Position numbers and translations under genes: made by a program. A stretch of DNA of 64,000 nucleotides. Origin: Spirosoma fluviale. Lineage in GTDB: Bacteria; Bacteroidota; Bacteroidia; Cytophagales; Spirosomataceae. The notes beneath the pieces are model-generated. The model saw only the letters and a list, made by a program, of their open reading frames with translations. It searched no databases and was not told where the DNA came from. Of the stretch, positions 11,001-18,856 are shown in pieces; positions within the stretch are counted from its first letter, which is position 1, and the number at the start of each line of letters is the position of its first letter. The stretch is taken from NCBI GenBank assembly GCA_945901025.1, contig CAMDJW010000004.1, forward strand, positions 1 to 64,000, in the 5' to 3' direction.

Positions 11001-11079
11001 GTTGGGCAAAAGTAAAGTTGAGGGTAAACAGCAAACATGCCATGATTAAACCCCTCCAAAAGATTTTTTGTGCAATCAT
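8035..11079 (-). CDS. SusC/RagA family TonB-linked outer-membrane protein
   Basis: A 1014-residue outer-membrane transporter. After a signal peptide ending TFAQ, residues about 42-115 form a carboxypeptidase-regulatory-like domain (GTVLDENGAPLPGASIRVKG). The TonB box/SusC signature NEIVVVGYGIQKR follows, then the plug with LQGKLAGVAITTTSG and DASATAVYGSRASNGVV, and a 22-stranded barrel ending in FLIGLNLTF. It imports a ligand captured by the adjacent SusD partner, using TonB/ExbBD energy. Length is normal for the family. No anti-sigma factor or sensor gene is adjacent, so regulation is not evident. Confidence 0.96.
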   Translation of the reverse strand: MIAQKIFWRGLIMACLLFTLNFTFAQQAQMMGKVSDNKNAPVGLVKGTVLDENGAPLPGASIRVKGTTTGTVTKSDGKFSLDVATNAILVISYTGYYSKEVSVNGLTTLSIELTPDSSELNEIVVVGYGIQKRADVTGAISSVKSENFNKGVVNNPGELLQGKLAGVAITTTSGEPGANQNVIIRGVGSLRSGTQPLYVVDGFLLDNSSTGVATNPLNFINPADIASIDVLKDASATAVYGSRASNGVVVITTKKGSGKGQVNLNLSTGFASLPNQLPVFDAATFRAQVKAVGGTLVDLKGNTNWQDELTQVGIAQNANLSLSGAASDKFSYFASIGYQDQDGILKNSNLKRYSGKLNINQKALNGKLNIDYNLTASRTENLRPAISSVISDMITLNPTIPAYTNGQPTNLPTNSLNPLRRNQIFKDMAINNRILASISPSLQLAKGLVYKMNFGVDYSATNRDVQYKPFPSVVNEGNISNGALDLIFDPNSNQLVENTLSYNWSLKSHNLTFLAGHSYQDLRDESKTISFQGFVNNAIEPRYQDQTSTVTFPTAVNTGAERNELQSYFGRLNYAFSNKYLVTATFRADGSSKFGANNKYGYFPSVALGWNMINEGFMANSFFNNLKVRTSYGVTGNQEIPSKITLASFSENRLATGAGSFNTYPLDPTATTIDKYPYGITYTRLANPDLQWEVSSQLDFGVDFSLFNFRLSGTLDYFSKVSSNILLEVVPADPIQPTATFWNNIPDMKIVNNGLELALDYKSDPKGSFTYNVGGNVTYIQNKVVDSPYAVLVTGAAQGSGQTGATINGYINNQPIGAFYMYEFEGVKDGISVYKDTNKDGKVLDNDRAVVGSAIPDFIYGFYSNFNYKNFQLGLNFNGMFGSKVFNHTNMTLFPKALLAQSNNTTDFAVQYPTETLANANIVSTRYLEDGSFLRLNNATLAYNVQPSKVGLGKAFQNIQFSVTGQNLFVLTNYSGFDPEVNTGSTSGGIQTFGIDRFTYPKSRTFLIGLNLTF

Positions 11080-11390
11080 AATTGAGTAGTAGTTTGGGAC
11101 TGATATTAGTTGATTTATTTATCCTCAAAACTATCCTAAATCTTATGCTTTAATATTAAATCAGCATTAAAAAACAAATAAAATTGCCCTTGAAAAATTA
11201 GCATTGAGAAACCATTTCTACTAAAATTGGCTCTCTCCAGATAATACTATTTATTCATTCGACAATTCATCCACCTTCCAGAGTATGGTAAACGACAGTG
11301 CTCCCGCTTTTCTTTATTCTAACTGTCCTATAGTTTGAAGGCTTTTATGCGTTTTCGTTTTCACAAAGATGGGGAGGATTTTAAACGAAA

Positions 11391-11414
11391 AAAGTCACCA
11401 TTTCTAGTGACTTT
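11391..11414 (-). terminator. Terminator downstream of the DUF3703 gene
   Basis: Perfect 8-bp stem AAAGTCAC / GTGACTTT with an 8-base loop. On the minus strand the stem is followed by a T-run, matching the end of the minus-strand gene at 11532-11897. Confidence 0.75.
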
Positions 11415-11418
11415 CCTG

Positions 11419-11448
11419 TTTGCTCCCCTTTTCCTCGAAAGATGCAAC
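11419..11448. repeat. Diverged copy of the hairpin-linked repeat
   Basis: TTTGCTCCCC...GAAAGATGCAAC sits directly beside a hairpin, in the same arrangement as the better-conserved copies at 11957 and 14631. Similarity is limited to TTGCTCCC and a few later bases, so the relationship is tentative. Confidence 0.3.
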
Positions 11449-11531
11449 TATAATCCTATGATTGAGTATGTGACTATTAAGAAATTGAAGGGTTGAACTT
11501 CGTGTCAAATTGCAGGAAGTAGTGTTTTGAT

Positions 11532-11897
11532 TTACTTGTTCTCCTCCATAATTCTTTTCAATTCTTCCGGTATCTCCATACTTTTGAGTGGTGGCACATT
11601 TGCTCCGCCGGTATTTCCAACTGGAATTTCGCCAACGAAAGATTTAACACCACCCACAAGTAAGCGGGGAATTTGACCAATGATTTCTTTTATATCCTTT
11701 ATTTTGATGCCAAAGAGTAACATTTTCCAATGAACCAGCGTGTGATGATATGGATAAGGTTGGCCAAGGATATGGGCACGCTCAAGATGATACCAGCTTG
11801 ACCTGAAATCGTTCACTTTGAAATATCTACCCGCAATTTCTAACTCTTTAATAAAAAAAGGGGTTAGCCTATCAGGCATTGTTGTGTGTATTTTCAT
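11532..11897 (-). CDS. DUF3703 family protein
   Basis: A 121-residue soluble protein. The motifs YHLERAHILGQPYP, HTLVHWKMLLFG and the strongly conserved PVGNTGGANVPPLKSMEIP identify DUF3703, a family of unknown function. From general knowledge it often travels with metal-resistance or mobile DNA. I chose ATG 11897 (MKIHTTMPD). The longer frame back to 12017 reads through the terminator hairpin at 11916-11950 and is not plausible. It sits alone between two hairpin/repeat units, which suggests an acquired single-gene cassette. Confidence 0.8.
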   Translation of the reverse strand: MKIHTTMPDRLTPFFIKELEIAGRYFKVNDFRSSWYHLERAHILGQPYPYHHTLVHWKMLLFGIKIKDIKEIIGQIPRLLVGGVKSFVGEIPVGNTGGANVPPLKSMEIPEELKRIMEENK

Positions 11898-11915
11898 ACC
11901 GGTTTCTTTTAATGC

Positions 11916-11950
11916 AAAAAAGGTTACACTATAAAAGTATAACCTTTTTA
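11916..11950 (-). terminator. Terminator downstream of the TonB receptor gene
   Basis: Hairpin AAAAAAGGTTACACT / AGTATAACCTTTTT with an AT-rich loop. On the minus strand it gives GGTTATAC...GTGTAACC followed by a T-run, so it ends the transcript of the gene at 12061-14472. Confidence 0.75.
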
Positions 11951-11956
11951 TCATTA

Positions 11957-11997
11957 TTGCTCCCTTAATAGGTGAAATGTTGCAGCCTTTTTCATTG
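11957..11997. repeat. Direct repeat copy 1, flanking the TonB receptor cassette
   Basis: About 41 bases starting TTGCTCCCTTAATAGGTG and ending TTTCATTG. It matches the copy at 14631-14670 at roughly 36 of 41 positions. Both copies have a hairpin immediately on the lower-coordinate side. Confidence 0.7.
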
Positions 11998-12060
11998 CTT
12001 GAGCTTCCGTCCATCAAGAAATTAAAGCGTTAAATTCCTTTTTTGGCGGCTGCCATATCA

Positions 12061-14472
12061 TTAAAATTTATTACTATATCCGAGTCGTATTACTTGGGTT
12101 TCATAATAGTCGTCACTCGTATAATAAAATCCTTGACCTTGGATATCTTTTTTAATTACCATTGTGTTTAGCAAGTCTGTTGCGTTAAAAAACAATTCCC
12201 CCTTCCCTTTTTGAATTGCTTTTTTTAATCCGAAGTCTAACGAAAACCTTGATTTTATTTTGCCTTGTGGAATAATATCTGGCGCTAAATATATGGCTGT
12301 TATTTGTGCGTCAATATTGTTAGGAAAATGAAACGAGTTATTCATTTTTATGTTTCCTGAATATATTTCTTGTTGGTCCGCTGAAAATGTATTTGTTAAA
12401 GGGTATTTGTTAACAACCGTAAATGCATCAATCTGATTTCTGTATCCATTTAAATTGATATTGAATGAATATAATTTAGAAATTTCTTGTTCTAAAACCA
12501 TCTCAACCCCGGTATTGTAGCTTTTATTTGCGTTTTGAAATACGGCATAAATTAAATTGCTTGGTGGAACGGTGCTTGAAATTCTTGTGATAGTTCCATC
12601 AGCAAATCGATGATAAATAGCATTGTATAAACTGCCTTTTCCCCAACTTTTTTTATAGCCCAATTCTATCGAATTTGTAAATTGTGGGCGCAATGCAGGA
12701 TTACCAACTTTAATTATTTCTGCGTCATCATATTTTGGGAATATTCGAATATCTACTTCATTAGGTCGGTCAACTCTTCGGTTGTAGAAAAAAGAAATTT
12801 TATTGTTTTCATCTAATTTGTATCCCAAACGCAAATTTGGGAAAGGCTGGGTGTAATTATACCCATCGCTTTTATAAACGATATGGTCAGGATTTACATC
12901 ATACTGTATTTTTACATATTCCACTCGTAATCCTATTTCGGCTTCCCATTGTTTGTTTTCAAAAATGTAGTTGCCATAAACCGCAGGTATTAATTCTTTA
13001 TAAGTTGCCCAACCACCAGCATTGATGTCTAAAATAGAATTTACCCCTGGAATAAACTGCATATTGGTTGGAATATTTCTATTACGAAATTTTATGCCTG
13101 TTTCTATTCGTCCGTATTTAAGCGGTTTTATATAGTCAAAATTTAAATCATACACCTGCTCATCTGACAATAACTTAAACGCATCCGTTCCAGTGGAGGT
13201 TGGCAAATAATTGTCATAAAAGTATTTTTCATCTTCTCGATGAAATGTATAATTGAAACCAATGTTTAGTAAATGTCCCGCTTCTATAAATTTATGCTGA
13301 TAATTTGCAGTTGCCATTAGGGTCGTTTTTAATTCATCTTCTAAAAACTGCCAAAGTCTTTTTCGTTCTGAAAAATCGCCGTTAAAAAAGGGTTGGTCCC
13401 CTCGGTCTATAATTTTTTCACTGCCAAACAGACCTGAAATAGTCAATGAGTTTTGGTCATTGATTGCATAATCAACTCCAGATTTGAGTGTTGTAAAATG
13501 TGTATTTCTATTCCGTTTTAGTTGTGAATTTCTGACTTCCCCATTATCATATTTTCGTGTTACATATTCATTTTTATTAAGCGTTTCAGTGTAAAGATAA
13601 TCGCCTTGAAAAAATACATTTATATTATTTTTCTTGTAATTCAGCGATACGCTTGGATTTATTTTCGGTGTAAAAGTGTACTGCGGTCTTATCGTTGGTA
13701 AATTTTCCTTTCGCTCCCATAGCGACCCTAAACCTGTTGTAAAACCTACTTTACCATTAAACCCTTCTTTCTTATTTTTTTTGTAAATGATGTTAATTAT
13801 TCCGGCGTTCCCGTTGGCGTCATATTTGGCAGACGGATTGTTGATAATTTCAATTTTTTCAATGGCAGAAGCCGGAATATTATCTAATCCAGTTTGGTTG
13901 CCAAAACCTGTCAATGCTGTTTGTTTACCATCAATAAGAACGGTTACTTTATCATTCCCACGCAACTGAACTTTTCCGTCTTGTACAGTTACACCTGGCA
14001 AATTTTGCATTGCTTGAAGTACTGAACCTCCATTTTGACTAATATTGCCTTTCAAAGAAAATGTTTTTTTATCCATTTCCTCGCTTATTCCGGCTGTTTT
14101 TCCTATTACAGAAACTTCTTGTAATTCGGTGGATTTTTCTTCTATCTCAATGGTTTTAATATCAAGATATTCAGATAAATTCCCTATAAAAAGTGTCTTT
14201 TTTGTTGGTTTATAGCCTACAAAGGAAACTTCTAAATAGTAGTTGCCTGATTTTATCTTTGATATTGAAAACCGTCCATCTTCGTTGGAAACAGTACCAC
14301 TTATAAAACTACTGTCTTTTTCGGTTTTCAAAACTACATTTACATAAGGCAAATTAGCTTTGCTATTTTTGTCTTTTACAATTCCTGATAAGGTTACGTT
14401 AGTCTGAGCTTTTGTGATTGAGAAAATCAAACATTGAAAAATTATAATGAACAAAAATCTTAATCGTTTCAT
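12061..14472 (-). CDS. TonB-dependent outer-membrane receptor (no SusD partner)
   Basis: An 803-residue receptor. The signal peptide ends around SITKAQ. It is followed by a carboxypeptidase-regulatory-like domain (LSGIVKDKNSKANLPYVNVVL), a plug (LQAMQNLPGVTVQDGKVQLRG, then VTVLIDGKQTAL and NNPSAKYDANGNAGIINI), and a beta-barrel of the OMP_b-brl_3 type. This is the family often annotated 'outer membrane beta-barrel family protein', usually linked to siderophore, peptide or unknown ligand uptake. I chose ATG 14472 (MKRLRFLF), which places the signal peptide first. The gene is AT-richer than the neighbouring susC and is flanked by direct repeats, suggesting acquisition. The ligand is unknown. 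Confidence 0.92.
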   Translation of the reverse strand: MKRLRFLFIIIFQCLIFSITKAQTNVTLSGIVKDKNSKANLPYVNVVLKTEKDSSFISGTVSNEDGRFSISKIKSGNYYLEVSFVGYKPTKKTLFIGNLSEYLDIKTIEIEEKSTELQEVSVIGKTAGISEEMDKKTFSLKGNISQNGGSVLQAMQNLPGVTVQDGKVQLRGNDKVTVLIDGKQTALTGFGNQTGLDNIPASAIEKIEIINNPSAKYDANGNAGIINIIYKKNKKEGFNGKVGFTTGLGSLWERKENLPTIRPQYTFTPKINPSVSLNYKKNNINVFFQGDYLYTETLNKNEYVTRKYDNGEVRNSQLKRNRNTHFTTLKSGVDYAINDQNSLTISGLFGSEKIIDRGDQPFFNGDFSERKRLWQFLEDELKTTLMATANYQHKFIEAGHLLNIGFNYTFHREDEKYFYDNYLPTSTGTDAFKLLSDEQVYDLNFDYIKPLKYGRIETGIKFRNRNIPTNMQFIPGVNSILDINAGGWATYKELIPAVYGNYIFENKQWEAEIGLRVEYVKIQYDVNPDHIVYKSDGYNYTQPFPNLRLGYKLDENNKISFFYNRRVDRPNEVDIRIFPKYDDAEIIKVGNPALRPQFTNSIELGYKKSWGKGSLYNAIYHRFADGTITRISSTVPPSNLIYAVFQNANKSYNTGVEMVLEQEISKLYSFNINLNGYRNQIDAFTVVNKYPLTNTFSADQQEIYSGNIKMNNSFHFPNNIDAQITAIYLAPDIIPQGKIKSRFSLDFGLKKAIQKGKGELFFNATDLLNTMVIKKDIQGQGFYYTSDDYYETQVIRLGYSNKF

Positions 14473-14594
14473 ATTCCCTTGTTTTTTGACAAATTTAATC
14501 AAAAGCACACTTCTTTTACGAAAAATGAGGTATTGAAATTGAAAAAGATGCAACCACAAAAAATGTCTCTTTACAGAAAGATATGATGGTTTTT

Positions 14595-14611
14595 AAACAA
14601 AAAAAGAGGTC
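14595..14611. repeat. Candidate left end (attL) of the 27-kb element
   Basis: AAACAAAAAAAGAGGTC here matches AAACAAAAAAGAGGTC at 41678-41693 beside tRNA-Asn, apart from one A in the run. The two copies are in direct orientation and bracket the recombinase-bearing segment. Low complexity limits certainty. Confidence 0.4.
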
Positions 14612-14627
14612 GAAATGACCTCTTTTT
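14601..14627. terminator. Perfect 11-bp terminator hairpin at the element's left end
   Basis: AAAAAGAGGTC, loop GAAAT, GACCTCTTTTT. T-runs occur on both strands, stronger on the minus strand. No minus-strand gene lies just upstream of it now (the neighbour at 14728 is on +), so it looks orphaned by an insertion. Confidence 0.7.
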
Positions 14628-14630
14628 GAT

Positions 14631-14670
14631 TTGCTCCCTTACTAGGTGGAATATTGCAGCCGTTTCATTG
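14631..14670. repeat. Direct repeat copy 2, flanking the TonB receptor cassette
   Basis: TTGCTCCCTTACTAGGTGGAAT... ending TTTCATTG; partner of the copy at 11957-11997, in the same orientation and 2,674 bases away. Confidence 0.7.
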
Positions 14671-14727
14671 TTTAAAGCAATTAAATAACACTTTATGTAA
14701 TTTGGTGGAAGTAAACGACTTCTTCCA

Positions 14728-15786
14728 ATGTTGAAAATTAACACCCTCTCCCGCAAAGAACTCTACGACCATGTATGGTCCAAACCAATATCAACCCTAT
14801 CAAAGGAGTTTGATTTAAGCGACCTCGAATTGAGGAAAATCTGTAAAGAGTATCAAATACCACTTCCATTTCAAGGACATTGGTCAAAGCTCAAGCATTC
14901 AAAGCCCGTCAAAATCATTCCATTGAATGAAGACTATAAAGGGTCGGACATGATACAATATGTACCGAAGGTTAAATCTACCAAGGAGTTAGTGAAAAAG
15001 TTAAAGCCTATTCAAACAGATGTTCCTTTAAAATTAACAAATCCATTACCTGAAATCTTAGAGGCCGAGGCTAAGTTAAAGGAGTATAAGTTTTCAAATT
15101 GGAATCGGGTGACTCAATCCTCTGAAGTTATGAGCATCAAGGTGTCAAACTTTAAGTTGTTGAACAGGGCGTTGAGGATTATGGACATATTTTTGAAATC
15201 AATTATTAAACGAGCATTTACCTATGAAGTTGTTTACGGTTCGTTAAGGATTGAGAAGTATAATATAATTGAAACAATCAATTGTCGGGAACTCAATAAT
15301 CGAAAATTCTTCAAGGACAAATATGGATGGAACTCATCCTCTTTAACTCCCAATGGATTACTTTCTATTAACATTGAGGGTTACCGTTCCAAGCAATGGA
15401 AGGATGGTAAGTTGAAGTTGGAGGAACAAATCGATAAGATTGTACTTCAACTTGAAGATTACTTTTTGAAGCATAAATTACAGGAAATAGAAATAAACCG
15501 CTACTGGAGAGAGGTTGAACGACTTGAGAAAGAGAGACTTGCTCGGCAGAAAGTAATTCAAAATGATATTGATGAATTTAAAAAATTAAGAATGCATGCT
15601 CGCCGGTACCACGAATGTCAAATGATAAGAGATTACATCAATGCCGCTTCTAAATATAGAGATGAAAAATGGATTCAATGGGCAAACGATGCGGTCGATT
15701 GGTATGACCCAATTATATCAAAACCACACGCTAAACTTGATTATGCTAATAAGGTGACACTTGACCTTGTAAAACGGGTCCATTGA
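14728..15786 (+). CDS. Conserved hypothetical protein of mobile elements (N-terminal HTH-like)
   Basis: A 352-residue soluble protein. The N-terminus, LSRKELYDHVWSKPISTLSKEFDLSDLELRKICKEYQIP and onward to FQGHWSKL, is a strongly conserved signature of an uncharacterised family found widely in bacteria. It looks like a small DNA-binding helical domain. The middle (residues about 140-250) is a mixed fold, and residues about 245-300 are a charged, probably coiled-coil helix rich in Glu, Arg and Lys. It is the first gene inside the left end of the element. The function is not known to me. Confidence 0.75.
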   Translation: MLKINTLSRKELYDHVWSKPISTLSKEFDLSDLELRKICKEYQIPLPFQGHWSKLKHSKPVKIIPLNEDYKGSDMIQYVPKVKSTKELVKKLKPIQTDVPLKLTNPLPEILEAEAKLKEYKFSNWNRVTQSSEVMSIKVSNFKLLNRALRIMDIFLKSIIKRAFTYEVVYGSLRIEKYNIIETINCRELNNRKFFKDKYGWNSSSLTPNGLLSINIEGYRSKQWKDGKLKLEEQIDKIVLQLEDYFLKHKLQEIEINRYWREVERLEKERLARQKVIQNDIDEFKKLRMHARRYHECQMIRDYINAASKYRDEKWIQWANDAVDWYDPIISKPHAKLDYANKVTLDLVKRVH

Positions 15787-15856
15787 AAATTATCTGTAAA
15801 CTGATAATCTGTTTTCACCACACCTTGGTGTTATTGTAATCAACTATCTTCAATAC

Positions 15857-16222
15857 ATGATAGAATCCCAATATGAACTCGACATGTTTCCGATGGTAAA
15901 GAACCGGAGTGTGGTTAACATCTATCCAACGAAGTTATATGTTGACTGGTTTAATTATATCACAAATAATGGTATAAATTATTCTATTGATAAACTCGAG
16001 CCAATTTCATTCTTAATCGAAGATTTTGAGACAAGAAAACAATTCGATAATTGGCTTGAACGTAACTTTCAATTATTGTTTGATGTTCGACTCAGTTATT
16101 CATGCATCGATAAATCCTTATGGCCCGAGAAGAGAACATTTTGTATTTTCAATAAATGGTTTGATATTCGATTTAGTAATCTAATCCTTGATATGAAAAC
16201 GGATTCAATTGAAATTATTTAG
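15857..16222 (+). CDS. Hypothetical protein with SLWPEKRTF...WF motif
   Basis: A 121-residue protein. Its second half, FDNWLERNFQLLFDVRL then KSLWPEKRTFCIFNKWFDIRF, resembles a widespread but uncharacterised small family with a conserved SLWP..RTF...F..WFD signature. There is no signal peptide. It lies 3 bases upstream of the next gene and is likely in one operon with it. Function unknown. Confidence 0.7.
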   Translation: MIESQYELDMFPMVKNRSVVNIYPTKLYVDWFNYITNNGINYSIDKLEPISFLIEDFETRKQFDNWLERNFQLLFDVRLSYSCIDKSLWPEKRTFCIFNKWFDIRFSNLILDMKTDSIEII

Positions 16223-16224
16223 TT

Positions 16225-16767
16225 ATGTGTGATATAAACGGCCCATTCAAGTTATGTACCTGTGAAACCAGCGTGGATAGAACTAAACCTCATTGGATTC
16301 TTCATCGCTTCATTAAAAGTCGATTAGAATATCAACTTGTGGGGCAATTCAATTATCCTGACCCTTATCAAAAAATTTCAATTAGAAGTCTTAAACGAAG
16401 GTTGAATTCTGTTAATGTATTTGACTTTGAATATGCGCCACAAGAAGGAGATTATTTAGAACTTTTTATGGTATCAGACTTTGATGAAAAAAGTATGTCG
16501 CCCGATTATGAATTAGAGTTCACAAAAGGTAAATGGCGTTTATTGGAATATTTTGAATCTATTGAATATAAACACGGTAATACACAATCAGGGGAAATTA
16601 TAGGTCCTATAACTGATTTGACAATAGCTTATGACAACTTCAAAGAAAATGCAAGCGAGAAACAACTTGATTCTTTTGATATTTTCACGATGAATCCATT
16701 TATTCCATCAAACATGAAAACTAAAAATGGATTGATTGACTTTTTCAATGACTCGATAAGGAAATGA
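16225..16767 (+). CDS. Hypothetical protein with N-terminal Cys cluster
   Basis: A 180-residue protein. The N-terminus MCDINGPFKLCTCETSVD has three cysteines within a short span, possibly a small metal site, followed by PHWILHRF. The middle is strand-rich (FDFEYAPQEGDYLELFMV). It sits between two small genes in a compact run: 3 bases from the previous gene and a 4-base overlap with the next. I do not recognise a named domain. Confidence 0.7.
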   Translation: MCDINGPFKLCTCETSVDRTKPHWILHRFIKSRLEYQLVGQFNYPDPYQKISIRSLKRRLNSVNVFDFEYAPQEGDYLELFMVSDFDEKSMSPDYELEFTKGKWRLLEYFESIEYKHGNTQSGEIIGPITDLTIAYDNFKENASEKQLDSFDIFTMNPFIPSNMKTKNGLIDFFNDSIRK

Positions 16768-17015
16768 AAAAACTGCTTTACATTACTTTGGTGCACATTT
16801 TTTTAATTGGGTGCGATGCCAAGCCAATAGATTATTCCAAACATACCCGCAAATCGTCATACGTTCGAGCTGGTTCGACGCAAACCGGTCGACTAACTAA
16901 ATCACACACGAGATTAGGCGTAAGTAATTCAAAACGAGCTTTCAAGAATCGTTTGAATTCACGCAGTTATTACAACCGTAATAGACACAGAAGGAAGTTG
17001 CGAAAAGGTGATTAG
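16764..17015 (+). CDS. Small basic lipoprotein
   Basis: An 83-residue protein starting by a 4-base overlap with the upstream gene. MKKLLYITLVHIFLIGC is a lipoprotein signal with a lipobox ending at Cys17. The mature part is strongly basic (many Arg/Lys, ending NRHRRKLRKGD), predicted to be disordered. It converges with and overlaps by 4 bases the phosphoesterase gene on the other strand. Function unknown. Confidence 0.6.
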   Translation: MKKLLYITLVHIFLIGCDAKPIDYSKHTRKSSYVRAGSTQTGRLTKSHTRLGVSNSKRAFKNRLNSRSYYNRNRHRRKLRKGD

Positions 17016-17932
17016 ACAATAACAAACTCCTTGGAATCTAACCGGTACCCAACCAAGTGGCCATCTTTTGCCACACTATAATCCAAACAGATTGATTTAG
17101 AATTAGGGTCATCGGGTTTGCCTTTCAACCAATAGTGTCCAAAGAACACTGAGATGTCCGAATCGTATGAATGTAATTCAATCTTCAATTCCTCTGTTAC
17201 CGGCAATTCTCCAAACTCATCACCTATTCCAAGGAAAACATCTTTGTGATAATTTCTCTTATGAACCGGATTGAACCATTTGATTCTGGCGCTACTTCTT
17301 ACGGCTCCATCCTTATCTACAAACTCTTGACCTTCAGGTAAATCATATTCCTTTCCTTTCAATAATTCTTCAAGGACGATATATTCTGTCGATTGTTTAC
17401 TTGAATATTTTGACAAGGTATCTTCTGATATTTCCTTAACCCCATCTTCAAAGGTGTAGATATTATTGTTTTTCAACCATTCTACATGATTGTCATCCCA
17501 ACATGCGTGAACGACCCTGAATGAATCAAACTCTAAGAAGATAGGTAGGGTATGAAACCATGGTAGGAATACGTGATTCCATTCGTCCTTGTGATTTTTA
17601 AACTGTCTTAAGGTTTCGATGTGTTGCTCGATTTCAACGATAGTATGTTTTCTAAAGAATCCACCGTTTGTCTTATCCTTGGTATGAAAACAAATAGCAT
17701 TGAATTCATGATTACCCATGATTGCCACGGCATTCCCTGAGTCACACATATCCTTGACGATATGGAGTGTTTCTCTGATTTTGGGACCTCGGTCAATGTA
17801 ATCTCCCAAGAATACGACCTTTCGATTATCAGGGTGCTGGTACACTTCCTGTAATTTGGAGTAACCTAAATTATTTAATAGCTCTTCAAGTTTATCGGCA
17901 TGACCGTGTATGTCTCCTATAATGTCAAACAT
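17012..17932 (-). CDS. Calcineurin-like metallophosphoesterase (PrpE/ApaH-like)
   Basis: A 306-residue protein with the full dinuclear-metal phosphoesterase motif set: DIIGDIHGHADKLEELL at the N-terminus (D-x-H), VFLGDYIDRGP (GDxxDRG), IMGNHEFNA (GNHE), then a late FFGHYWLKG (GH). This places it with the protein phosphatase/diadenosine tetraphosphatase-like group. The substrate could be phosphoproteins, nucleotides or RNA caps; sequence alone does not say. It is a cytosolic cargo gene of the element. Confidence 0.9.
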   Translation of the reverse strand: MFDIIGDIHGHADKLEELLNNLGYSKLQEVYQHPDNRKVVFLGDYIDRGPKIRETLHIVKDMCDSGNAVAIMGNHEFNAICFHTKDKTNGGFFRKHTIVEIEQHIETLRQFKNHKDEWNHVFLPWFHTLPIFLEFDSFRVVHACWDDNHVEWLKNNNIYTFEDGVKEISEDTLSKYSSKQSTEYIVLEELLKGKEYDLPEGQEFVDKDGAVRSSARIKWFNPVHKRNYHKDVFLGIGDEFGELPVTEELKIELHSYDSDISVFFGHYWLKGKPDDPNSKSICLDYSVAKDGHLVGYRLDSKEFVIV

Positions 17933-17972
17933 AGATAATTGTTAAATGATAATTGCCGGTGGAATCTATTAT

Positions 17973-18308
17973 TTAGTAGGCAAATGCTTTGAATATTATA
18001 TTGTTATCCTTTAAATAATCATGAAATACGGTGTATGCTTCGTTGATGGATAAAAACTTTGATAAGGTAGAGATAAGTTTCTTCTTGTTGCCAATCTCGA
18101 CCTTATTGAGTTTGTAGAGTTTATTTAGATTTTCTGATTCAACTGTTATTGAATATTCGTAGTCTGAATCTCCCCACATATCACCTACGGTTTTTCCTAT
18201 GTCGTAACCATCTAATTTTAAGTCTTCACCATCAAATCCCAAGTTAATGGTAACTCGAATGGCTTTGCTGTCAAGTTTAAAAAGTTGTTTATTGAATTCC
18301 ACCGGCAA
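17973..18308 (-). CDS. Hypothetical protein
   Basis: A 111-residue protein with no signal peptide, containing AIRVTINLGFDGEDLKLDGYDIGKTVGDMWGDSDYEY. This looks like a small alpha/beta protein; no family recognised. It lies between two minus-strand genes with short gaps and may be co-transcribed with the phosphoesterase. Confidence 0.55.
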   Translation of the reverse strand: MPVEFNKQLFKLDSKAIRVTINLGFDGEDLKLDGYDIGKTVGDMWGDSDYEYSITVESENLNKLYKLNKVEIGNKKKLISTLSKFLSINEAYTVFHDYLKDNNIIFKAFAY

Positions 18309-18351
18309 AATCTATTTGAGTGATGATATACAATTTACTTAATTCAAGTAA

Positions 18352-18663
18352 CTAAAGCAACAATAATGGAATCAGAGATAATGCCACGCCAATTGCCGCA
18401 ATCGTCCAATAGGTGTTCATTGTTTTCTTGGTGATTTTCAAGGTTTCTACTTTCACTTCTTCCTGCATCTGTGCCTTCCTGAACTCAGCACAATCCTTTT
18501 CTTTTTGATTAAAATATTGGAATTCGCGGTCTGACATCGTTCCAATAGTTTTAGATTTCAATACAACGTATAGAGAATCACTACATGGCGATTGAATTGG
18601 AGATTGAGAGAATCCTATAATTGAAACAGAAAGTAATGCGATTGTGAATACTAATTTTTTCAT
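18352..18663 (-). CDS. Small secreted or membrane-anchored protein
   Basis: A 103-residue protein with an N-terminal signal peptide (LVFTIALLSVSIIGFSQ), a two-cysteine mid-section (SPCSDSLY and EKDCAEF), and a C-terminal hydrophobic helix YWTIAAIGVALSLIPLLLL. It is probably anchored in the inner membrane with a short periplasmic segment. The family is uncharacterised. Confidence 0.6.
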   Translation of the reverse strand: MKKLVFTIALLSVSIIGFSQSPIQSPCSDSLYVVLKSKTIGTMSDREFQYFNQKEKDCAEFRKAQMQEEVKVETLKITKKTMNTYWTIAAIGVALSLIPLLLL

Positions 18664-18806
18664 GGTGTTATATTTTGGTTGAAACCAAATGTCAAAAAAG
18701 TCTTCGTCAAATGAGGTCGCCGCCTTGTTGAATTCTTTTTATTGACTTTATACGTCAAAATATTTTACCCCTAAATCATTAATGTGTTATAATCCACCAT
18801 TCCACC

Positions 18807-18839
18807 CTTGCTTCGTATATGATTAATTCGATAGATTTA
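18807..18839 (+). promoter_or_regulatory. Possible promoter of the WYL regulator operon
   Basis: CTTG at 18807 and TAGATTTA at 18832, separated by 21 bases. This is a partial match to the Bacteroidota TTTG / TAnnTTTG pattern, close before the ATG at 18857. Confidence 0.3.
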
Positions 18840-18856
18840 ATTCTTTAAATTGTTCA

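Larger units (their letters stand above)
11080..11531. other. Intergenic region upstream of susC
   Basis: This 452-base non-coding stretch must hold the susC promoter, but I found no convincing TTTG-N19-TAnnTTTG match on the minus strand. Its left half is very AT-rich. Its right half contains the hairpin at 11391-11414 and the diverged repeat at 11419-11448, both listed separately. Confidence 0.6.

Noticed and set aside
11898-12017. Longer start for the DUF3703 gene at 12017
   Set aside because: The extension runs through the terminator hairpin at 11916-11950 and one repeat copy. The family's usual N-terminus begins near the ATG at 11897.
11419-14670. tRNA 3' remnants at the GGGAGCAA repeats
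   Set aside because: No T-arm (GGTTCGA...) can be formed next to GGGAGC, so these are not clear tRNA fragments; only the general arrangement resembles the tRNA-Asn end.
14571-14756. 61-residue minus-strand ORF
   Set aside because: It covers a terminator hairpin and repeat and overlaps the start of the plus-strand gene at 14728.
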